Positions 57,483 to 64,000 of a stretch of 64,000 bases of DNA are shown here, one piece after another. This DNA is from Endozoicomonas sp. ISHI1. Lineage in GTDB: Bacteria; Pseudomonadota; Gammaproteobacteria; Pseudomonadales; Endozoicomonadaceae. The stretch is taken from positions 1-64,000 of the forward strand of contig NZ_JAGRPU010000031.1 of assembly GCF_024606225.1 (NCBI RefSeq), given 5' to 3'. Under the pieces are notes generated by a model, which was not told where the DNA came from, did no database searches, and saw only the letters and a list, made by a program, of their open reading frames with translations. Both the position numbers and the translations under genes were made by a program. Position 1 is the first letter of the stretch. Every line of letters starts with the position of its first letter.

Positions 57483-58805
57483 ATGCACAAGGTAGATTTT
57501 GAAACCCTGTCTGGAGGGTTTTATAAACTGTCATTGGCAGAACGCCTCGAACGGGTCGCCCGGTTTTCGGAGCTCTCAAAAGAGGAAGTGGATATCATTT
57601 CAGGAAAATCCTCTTTAAAAAAAGAACAGGCGGATCATTTAATTGAAAATACCATCGGTATTTTTCCAATGCCGTTAGGCGTTGCAAATTATTTTAATAT
57701 TGATGGTGTTGATCGCTTTATCCCAATGTGTGTGGAAGAAACCTCTATTATTGCGGCCGCTTCTGCTAACGCCAAATGGGTGCGTAACAGAGGATGTATT
57801 AATACCTGGACAGAGGGTAGGTTGATCATTGGTCAGGTGCAACTTCCAAATGTATCTGATACAGAACTTACCCTTCGAAAGCTCACAGAAAATCGTAACG
57901 ATATGATTGACCTTGCCAATCAGCGTCTTTCAGGTTTGGTAAGAAGAGGTGGTGGCATTAAAGACATTGAATTTAGAACGCTCGAACGATCCGACAAGCA
58001 AGGTTCAATGGTTGTCCTTCATCTTCTATGTGACCCTTGTGACGCCATGGGAGCAAATTTAATCAACCAGGCGTGTGAAGCCTTAAAGCCTCCTGTTGAA
58101 GAACAGACTGGTGAGAAGGTAGGCTTATGCATTCTCTCCAACCTTGTGGACTCCAGGCTGGCATGCGCTCGTGTCACTCTTTCTGATGTTGATGAAGAGC
58201 AAGGAACAGGCATAGAAGAGGCTTCGATTTTTGCTGAATCTGATCCTCATCGGGCATGCACACATAATAAAGGTATTTTAAATGGGATTGACCCCATTTT
58301 AATTGCAACGGGCAATGATTGGCGTGCAACCGAAGCAGGTATCCATGCTTACGCCGCACGCACCGGCAGCTACCAACCTGTTGCCACCTGGAGATATTCC
58401 CCTCTCAAGCGTCAGCTCATTGGGATCTTAAGAGTACCCATGGCTGTTGGGACCGTTGGAGGTGTTACCAAGGTTCATCCTTCAGCAAAGGTGGCCTTAA
58501 AGATTTTAAAGGTGTCTTCCGCAGAAGAGCTCGGACGTATTTGTGGTGCTGTAGGACTTGTTCAGAACCTGGGGGCTTTAAAAGCCCTTGCCACCGTAGG
58601 CATCGTGAAAGGTCACATGTCCCTTCATGCGAAAAACCTGGCCATTGCGGCAGGTGCCAATGAAATGGAAATTCCAAGGCTTGTGTCTGAGCTTGGTCAG
58701 TTAATCTCAATGAAAAAAGCCATTTCTGTTTCTGTTGCCAAAGAACTGTTAGTAAAAATCAGACCCACAGCAGTTAATCATGTTTCAGCTACACATCCGA
58801 GATAA
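57483..58805 (+). CDS. Class II hydroxymethylglutaryl-CoA reductase
   Basis: 440 residues, the class II length. Catalytic residues are in place: Glu in CVEETSIIAAAS, Lys in THNKGILNGID, Asp in ATGNDWRATEAG and His in MSLHAKNLAIAAGA. It interconverts HMG-CoA and mevalonate. The ATG at 57483 is chosen since GAGAGAAG precedes it and earlier starts add unrelated residues. No other mevalonate gene is in the window, and most gammaproteobacteria make isoprenoids by another route, so it may be degradative or acquired. Confidence 0.9.
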   Translation: MHKVDFETLSGGFYKLSLAERLERVARFSELSKEEVDIISGKSSLKKEQADHLIENTIGIFPMPLGVANYFNIDGVDRFIPMCVEETSIIAAASANAKWVRNRGCINTWTEGRLIIGQVQLPNVSDTELTLRKLTENRNDMIDLANQRLSGLVRRGGGIKDIEFRTLERSDKQGSMVVLHLLCDPCDAMGANLINQACEALKPPVEEQTGEKVGLCILSNLVDSRLACARVTLSDVDEEQGTGIEEASIFAESDPHRACTHNKGILNGIDPILIATGNDWRATEAGIHAYAARTGSYQPVATWRYSPLKRQLIGILRVPMAVGTVGGVTKVHPSAKVALKILKVSSAEELGRICGAVGLVQNLGALKALATVGIVKGHMSLHAKNLAIAAGANEMEIPRLVSELGQLISMKKAISVSVAKELLVKIRPTAVNHVSATHPR

Positions 58806-58933
58806 AGTTTTTCACCAGAGACGAGTCCCTGGCCCTATCAGGTGAAGAAGCTTTTACCCGCTGCAAACTATTAGGCGAGTCCGCCATACTTCGGGCTACA
58901 CTCAGCCCTGACTGAAGAAAAATGGAAATTTGA

Positions 58934-60877
58934 GTGCAACTTAAAACAGTTTTCTTTTATATAATCGGTACACTCTTGATCTCTTTGGCAGCCAGTGGAT
59001 TTGGTGATGACCATTCTCAAGGACGTCTGCTCATCGTCACAAATGGGACACCTGACCAAGAGGCTTATCTGATACCAGGTTTTGTCTTCTTTGTGCCTGA
59101 AGACTCTCTGGACTTGTTTGAAGACATACTGGTCGCTGCCAATGCTACCTATATTGGCAGGGTGCCAATAGGCGAAGGTTCATTCAGCTGCTATCTACTG
59201 AAACACGATGATATTGACACTCCCTCAACGGAACAAGGAAACTTCTTGTGTATCAGCCCTGAATGGCAAGTAGATAGAACTGACGTTGGCGAGGGCGATC
59301 TGGCTACAGATAATGTTTCTGAGAAAGCGGAGAAAAATAGCACGAGCTTTGCATTGCCAGAATGGCCCGCATTAATACCTGAACCCAACTTGCGATTATC
59401 GGGAAGAGGCTTTCCATTTGACCCACCGCCACCACCTCCTTTTATGCCGGGCATTCCTGCCAAAGGATTTTTTGATATGCCCGACTGGCAATTTGACTAC
59501 CTGTCAGCTCTGGCCCCGATCAGCCAGTGGCTGAAACAATGGCTTCATAATGGGTATCCCACTACTTCCACTGAATCCCGACAATTCGTCAGCGCCATAG
59601 ATTTATCTGCGGCTTTGGAAGGGATTACAAAGAAGAAGACACACAATAGATCGTTATTCAGCCAAATGCCGTTAGATGCCTCAGAACTGCTTGCTCAACT
59701 TACGGGGAAAGGTTTGTCGGGCTATTCGCAGGCACATCAATCAGAAACTGTTATGTTCTATCCCGTATTTATGCTACCAAAGTCTGCTTCGAACAGCCTT
59801 GAAGAAGCGCAGGAGGTTGAATATGTTGGAGGAGCTTGCAGCATATGTCTGACTGATTTTGAGGAATCTGACGACGTGCTGAAAACGTCATGTTCTCATT
59901 TGTTTCATATAGACTGCCTGAAAGTGTGGTTAACGACAGAACTTGATGGGCGAATAGTTAATTCCTGCCCGGAATGTCGGCATGATCAGAGCGCTTTACG
60001 TGGCTTTCTAATCCATAAAGAAATCACTATCAACCAAGAGAGACGTGATAACTCTGATCGTATCGCACTGCAAGAGCTTGCTCAAATTGTAACGGAAGCG
60101 CAGGCAGGGAGAGGAACCTGGCCCGAAGATGACGACCATATCTATGCAAGGTTGTCTAGTGCAAAACGCAGCAATAATCCGGCCATCGCTGAGCGGGCAC
60201 AGGCACTTTGGCCATTGGTTAATTTGTACTCTGTGCAGCATCTGGTGTCACAAGTGCAGGCAGGGAGAGGAGCCTGGCCTGAAGATAACGACTATATCTA
60301 TGCAAGGTTGAGTAGTGCAAAACGCAGCAATGATCCGGCCATCGCTGACCAGGCAAAGGCACTTAGGCTATTGGTAAATTTGTACTCGGTTCAGCATCTG
60401 GTATCACAAGTGCAGGCAGGGAGACGAACCTGGCCTGAAGATGACAAATATATCTATGCAAGGTTGAGTAGTGCAAAACGCAGCAATGATCCGGCCATCG
60501 CTGGGCAGGCACAGGCACTTTGGCCATTGGTTAATTTGTGCTCTGTGCAGCATCTGGTGTCACAAGTGCAGGCAGGGAGACGAACCTGGCCTGAAGATGA
60601 CGACCATATCTATGCAAGGCTGAGGAATGCAAAACGTACCAATGATCCGGCCATTGCTGAGCAGGCACAGGCACTTTGGCCATTGGTTAATTGGTACTCC
60701 GTGCAGCATCTGGTGTCACAAGTGCAGGCAGGGAGAGGAACCTGGCCTGAAGATGACGACCATATCTATGTAAGGCTGAGGATTGCAAAACGTATCAATG
60801 ATCCGGCCATTGCTGAGCAGGCACAGGCACTTGTGCCGTTGGTTGATAAATATAGTAGTCAGTCGTCAAGCAAGTGA
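58934..60877 (+). CDS. Exported RING-H2 protein with five C-terminal repeats, putative E3 ubiquitin ligase
   Basis: 647 residues from a GTG start: an upstream ATG at 58922 hits a stop at once, and GGA lies 7 nt before the GTG. Signal peptide at residues 1-21 (IIGTLLISLAASG). A six-proline run at ~164-169. RING-H2 finger with ligands C302, C305, C320, H322, H325, C328, C345 and C348. Then five near-identical 52-residue repeats (385-644; AGRGTWPEDDDHIYARL, AKRSNDPAIA, LWPLVN) that look helical and could bind a substrate. Host ubiquitin ligase activity is inferred. Confidence 0.85.
   Translation: MQLKTVFFYIIGTLLISLAASGFGDDHSQGRLLIVTNGTPDQEAYLIPGFVFFVPEDSLDLFEDILVAANATYIGRVPIGEGSFSCYLLKHDDIDTPSTEQGNFLCISPEWQVDRTDVGEGDLATDNVSEKAEKNSTSFALPEWPALIPEPNLRLSGRGFPFDPPPPPPFMPGIPAKGFFDMPDWQFDYLSALAPISQWLKQWLHNGYPTTSTESRQFVSAIDLSAALEGITKKKTHNRSLFSQMPLDASELLAQLTGKGLSGYSQAHQSETVMFYPVFMLPKSASNSLEEAQEVEYVGGACSICLTDFEESDDVLKTSCSHLFHIDCLKVWLTTELDGRIVNSCPECRHDQSALRGFLIHKEITINQERRDNSDRIALQELAQIVTEAQAGRGTWPEDDDHIYARLSSAKRSNNPAIAERAQALWPLVNLYSVQHLVSQVQAGRGAWPEDNDYIYARLSSAKRSNDPAIADQAKALRLLVNLYSVQHLVSQVQAGRRTWPEDDKYIYARLSSAKRSNDPAIAGQAQALWPLVNLCSVQHLVSQVQAGRRTWPEDDDHIYARLRNAKRTNDPAIAEQAQALWPLVNWYSVQHLVSQVQAGRGTWPEDDDHIYVRLRIAKRINDPAIAEQAQALVPLVDKYSSQSSSK
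60086..60865 (+). repeat. Five tandem 156 bp coding repeats
   Basis: Encodes the five 52-residue C-terminal repeats of the RING-H2 protein. DNA identity between units is high, so the number of repeats probably changes by slippage or recombination. Confidence 0.85.
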
Positions 60878-60931
60878 TACATAAAATTCAAACCTGCACT
60901 CCATTTCGAATACCCAAAATTTAATGCCTGT

Positions 60932-61933
60932 CTATTGATCCAGAAGAATGTGCATTTCTTCAGTCTGCTTGGTGCAGCGGGCGTTTTCGGGGGCAGAAGC
61001 CAGGGCAGGGCAGTGCACATGGTCATGATCGCCAGAGAAGTAAGGAGCCCAGGAATTGATAGTGACATAAGTGTTTAAACAGATCAGCCCAAAGAACGCC
61101 AGCTCTTTCATTGCATGGTTCCCGTCCCGGAAAGTCACCGAAGGCCAGTGGATCAACACCTGAAGGACATAGGGTAGTTTAAAATTTAACTCAATGAACG
61201 TACTGATCACTTCAAAAGCCGTTTCTCCCGCGCTGAATTCACGATCACGATGGATATTAGTGGTATGCAGGCCGTGTTTATATACTGCAAGAGAGTTCCA
61301 GGCCGTGCTGAGCATTATCGGTATGGAGGCGAAGCCACCGCCGGACAGCTGATAGTTTTCCCATATTTTCTTATAGATCATGCCGTGCAAGAACATCTGA
61401 ACCAGGTTGCCACCGTTGTATAGGCCATAGGTAATGAGTTCTGAAAGGGTCTGCTCGGGATGAAGATAGATATCATCATTGATGGGTATGATCGGGTATT
61501 CGGGTATTTTACGGTACCGGCTGCCGGATGACAGTGCCTGACAATCAGGGGGCAGGGCTTTCACAGAGGTATTTTCGGAAGGGTGGTCCCAGGCAGGTGG
61601 GTGCCAGGTGCAGGTGTGTATCAATTTGTTAGGAGGCACGAAAACGGTCTTCTCGAAATACGCACCCTCCCAGGTGATATGGATGGTTTCGCATGTCAGA
61701 TGTTTGGGAAAATGAAATGGGTTGTAGTGATGGCGATCCCGCATGGCTTTATGGCAGTTTTCATGGGTTTCACTCATCCGCATACCTTCGTTCGCCTGTA
61801 CCGAAGTGTGAAAGTAGAAGCTGAGTAGTGTAATGAGCTGAATGGCGCCGATGAGTTTGATCTTCAGGCATCTGGCTTTTGAAGACAGTTTATTGCAGCC
61901 CAAGCGTCCTGCATGCCCCCGGGAAGGTATCAT
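60932..61933 (-). CDS. Exported or membrane protein, function unknown
   Basis: Not recognised. 333 residues with an N-terminal hydrophobic segment (LIGAIQLITLLSFYFHTSVQA, roughly residues 27-47), probably a signal sequence after a long basic n-region. Rich in His, Trp and Cys; motifs include HKAMRDRHHYNPFHF, TCTWHPPAWDHP, and DHDHVHCP near the C-terminus, which could bind metal. One or two further hydrophobic stretches (ELAFFGLICLNTYVTI). Start uncertain. Confidence 0.6.
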   Translation of the reverse strand: MIPSRGHAGRLGCNKLSSKARCLKIKLIGAIQLITLLSFYFHTSVQANEGMRMSETHENCHKAMRDRHHYNPFHFPKHLTCETIHITWEGAYFEKTVFVPPNKLIHTCTWHPPAWDHPSENTSVKALPPDCQALSSGSRYRKIPEYPIIPINDDIYLHPEQTLSELITYGLYNGGNLVQMFLHGMIYKKIWENYQLSGGGFASIPIMLSTAWNSLAVYKHGLHTTNIHRDREFSAGETAFEVISTFIELNFKLPYVLQVLIHWPSVTFRDGNHAMKELAFFGLICLNTYVTINSWAPYFSGDHDHVHCPALASAPENARCTKQTEEMHILLDQ

Positions 61934-62022
61934 AGTTAGTCCTTTTTAAGAGGAATAAGTTATGCGGGAAAGCATAGACCCTTTTTTAGAAATTGTAATA
62001 AAGAATAGGTCTTGCTTAAAAC

Positions 62023-62928
62023 TCAGGCGTTCAGCATAGCAGCTCCACGAACACCCCCGGCATCGCCGAATTTTGCCTTGCGAATCTCGGGCAGTTGTCC
62101 GATGTTCAGGGTGTACTTCGGCAGTAAGGGAGGCACCAGCTCGTAGAGTTCGTCAATGTTTGACAGACCGCCACCCAGAACAATGACACCAGGGTCCAGA
62201 ATGTTGATCATGGCGCCCAATCCGGAAGCAAGCAGTTCACAATAAATCTCAACAGCCCGTTCCGCCTGATTATCATGATGGCGGAACAGCTGTACTATGT
62301 CTTTGCCTGGCAGGGGCTTACCGGCAACATGCTTATACGTCAGTTCCAGACCCCTGCCCGACAGGTAGTTGTCCAGACAGCCGTGCATGCCGCAGCCACA
62401 CCTAACAATGGGAAAGTCTTCGCCAGCCAGTTTGAAAACATGATAAGGCAATGGCGTGTGTCCCCATTCACCTGCCAGGTTGTTGCTGCCATCATGAAGC
62501 TTGCCGTTGATGTACAGACCGCCACCGCAACCGGTTCCGAGAATCACACCAAAAACCGTAGGGATGTTATCGCCTGCTCCGCCAATGGCTTCTGACAGAG
62601 CAAAACAGTTGGCATCATTTTCAATTTTGATGGGACGATCCAGAAGCAATTCAAGATCAACCTTCAGGTTCTGGCCGTTGGCACAGGGAACATTGGCGCA
62701 CTGAGCCTTGCCGGTATCCGGATTAATAAATCCCGGAATACCAATACCTAAGCTACCCCGTGTGTCTAATTCACGATCGGTTTCGAGAACCAGCTCCCGG
62801 ATGGCATTTTTAAACGCATCGTAGGAGTCTGTCGGTGTGGGTACACGTTTGTTGACGTGTTTGTTGTGCTCATGATCAAAAACAGCCAGCTCCATTTTGG
62901 TTCCACCGATATCCAACCCAAACAGCAT
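62023..62928 (-). CDS. nagK: N-acetylglucosamine kinase (ROK family)
   Basis: 301 residues. ROK features: FGLDIGGTKMELAVFD, IENDANCFALSEA, GTGCGGGLYINGK, and the zinc site CGCGMHGCLDNYLSGRG. Very similar to E. coli NagK throughout (RVPTPTDSYDAF, GIGIPGF, DAGGVRGAA). It phosphorylates N-acetylglucosamine, for example from host glycans, chitin or cell-wall recycling. Confidence 0.93.
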   Translation of the reverse strand: MLFGLDIGGTKMELAVFDHEHNKHVNKRVPTPTDSYDAFKNAIRELVLETDRELDTRGSLGIGIPGFINPDTGKAQCANVPCANGQNLKVDLELLLDRPIKIENDANCFALSEAIGGAGDNIPTVFGVILGTGCGGGLYINGKLHDGSNNLAGEWGHTPLPYHVFKLAGEDFPIVRCGCGMHGCLDNYLSGRGLELTYKHVAGKPLPGKDIVQLFRHHDNQAERAVEIYCELLASGLGAMINILDPGVIVLGGGLSNIDELYELVPPLLPKYTLNIGQLPEIRKAKFGDAGGVRGAAMLNA

Positions 62929-63134
62929 GGCTCACTCCTGAATCTGTCTTAGTGACTGCGTTGAAACTAAATCTGAACCGCCTCTATTGCATGAGCAGAA
63001 TCCGGTTCGTTTAACGTACCGGTTCTTTTTAGACATTGGTCTGTTTCAGATAAAAATAGGGCAGTAAAGAATTGTGCAGTGTTTTATAACATTCTTTACC
63101 AGTAGAGTTGAATGATCTAAAACAGTTTGAGCAT

Positions 63135-63166
63135 GAAAAAAGCCAACCCCGGACGAAGTTGGCTTT
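63135..63166 (-). terminator. Rho-independent terminator of fba
   Basis: AAGCCAAC / GTTGGCTT stem; on the minus strand it is followed by TTTTTTC. It lies ~30 bp after the aldolase stop. Confidence 0.75.
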
Positions 63167-63197
63167 CTTGATCAAGCAACATCAAGCAACGGTTGCT

Positions 63198-64000
63198 TTA
63201 CTGGATTTTTGGATCCAGCTCACCTTTACCGTAACGAACGAACATGCTTTCCAGGCTGGTGTTGCTGATCTTTGAACCCTGACCTGCAGCGCCGAACGCT
63301 TCATAACGCTGGATACAGATATCTTTCATGGCTTTGGTGGCCACTGCGAAATATTTGCGTGGGTCAAATTCAGAAGGATTTTCAGTCATGAAGCGGCGGA
63401 TGGCACCTGTAGAAGCCAGACGAAGATCGGTATCAATATTGACCTTGCGAACGCCGTGACGAATGCCTTCCTGAATCTGTTCAACCGGTACACCGTAAGT
63501 TTCAGGGATTTGCCCACCGTTTTCGTTGATGACTTTCAGCCATTCCTGGGGAACAGAAGACGAACCATGCATCACCAGATGGGTGTTCGGGATGCGCTGG
63601 TGGATTTCACGAATGCGGTCGATCGCCAGAATATCGCCTGTCGGTGGGCGAGTGAACTTGTAGGCGCCGTGGCTGGTACCGCAGGCAATGGCCAGAGCAT
63701 CCACGTGAGTGGCCTTTACAAAATCTGCCGCTTCATCCGGATCTGTCAGCAACTGGTCGTGTGACAGGGTGCCTTCGGCGCCGACGCCGTCTTCTTCACC
63801 GGCCTGTCCGGTTTCCAGAGAGCCCAGGCAACCCAGTTCGCCTTCCACAGAAACACCACAGGCGTGTGCCATTTCTACCGTGCGACGAGTTACGTCAACA
63901 TTGTATTCGTAGGAAGACGGGGTTTTGCCATCGTCTTTCAGTGAGCCATCCATCATCACGGAAGTGAAGCCAAGCTGGATGGAGCGTTGACAGACAGCGG
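63198..64000 (-). CDS. fba: Fructose-bisphosphate aldolase, class II (5' end outside window)
   Basis: The frame stays open to the window edge, so the N-terminus is missing. Visible parts: FTSVMMDGS with the metal-site region, [44 protein letters not shown]. The layout, with a long insert after VEGELG and a KGELDPKIQ end, is that of the class IIB (Calvin-type) enzymes of about 350 residues. Glycolysis and gluconeogenesis. Confidence 0.93.
   Translation of the reverse strand, partial: AVCQRSIQLGFTSVMMDGSLKDDGKTPSSYEYNVDVTRRTVEMAHACGVSVEGELGCLGSLETGQAGEEDGVGAEGTLSHDQLLTDPDEAADFVKATHVDALAIACGTSHGAYKFTRPPTGDILAIDRIREIHQRIPNTHLVMHGSSSVPQEWLKVINENGGQIPETYGVPVEQIQEGIRHGVRKVNIDTDLRLASTGAIRRFMTENPSEFDPRKYFAVATKAMKDICIQRYEAFGAAGQGSKISNTSLESMFVRYGKGELDPKIQ

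Overview
The window looks like the chromosome of a host-associated gammaproteobacterium, most plausibly from the Endozoicomonas / Endonucleobacter lineage. This is inferred from gammaproteobacterial housekeeping genes (fadH, artPJQM-argR, nagK, tatD, fkpA, an Mla/Pqi-like operon) interleaved with large families of eukaryote-like proteins. No rRNA, tRNA, phage integrase or CRISPR array was seen.

Layout. (1) 1-14.8 kb: a tandem array of eight paralogous genes, the first cut by the window edge, encoding C2H2 zinc-finger arrays of 5 to 16 fingers; basic nuclear-localisation-like patches flank the fingers. (2) 14.9-21.3 kb: a TatD nuclease with an unusual ~218-residue N-terminal extension, an exported Cys-rich protein, an exported kinase-like protein plus the 3' relic of a second copy, and an AT-rich 669-residue protein of unknown function. 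(3) 21.3-32.8 kb: ordinary metabolism and transport: fadH with a divergent TetR regulator, the arginine transporter artPJQM with argR and an ARG box, and an MCE-type phospholipid transport operon. (4) 33-41.8 kb: an exported RING-H2 protein, an SbmA/BacA-like transporter, an exported amidase, FkpA, and an arsenate operon of GAPDH, an ArsC-ArsR fusion and ArsJ. (5) 42-57.2 kb: a second tandem array of eight paralogues, each with an F-box-like N-terminus and about nine WD40-like propeller repeats. (6) 57.4-64 kb: class II HMG-CoA reductase, a second exported RING-H2 protein with five 52-residue repeats, an unknown exported protein, nagK, and the 3' part of class II fructose-bisphosphate aldolase.

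How it may work together (inference): eight F-box/propeller proteins could act as substrate adaptors for a host SCF ubiquitin ligase, two exported RING-H2 proteins could act as E3 ligases, and eight zinc-finger proteins with nuclear-targeting-like patches could bind host nucleic acid or chromatin. The zinc-finger array, which varies in finger number and at the residue equivalent to helix position +6, is the best candidate for an undescribed modular system. A palindromic ~160 bp repeat flanked by CTAG is scattered through the window, and one copy sits inside the zinc-finger array.
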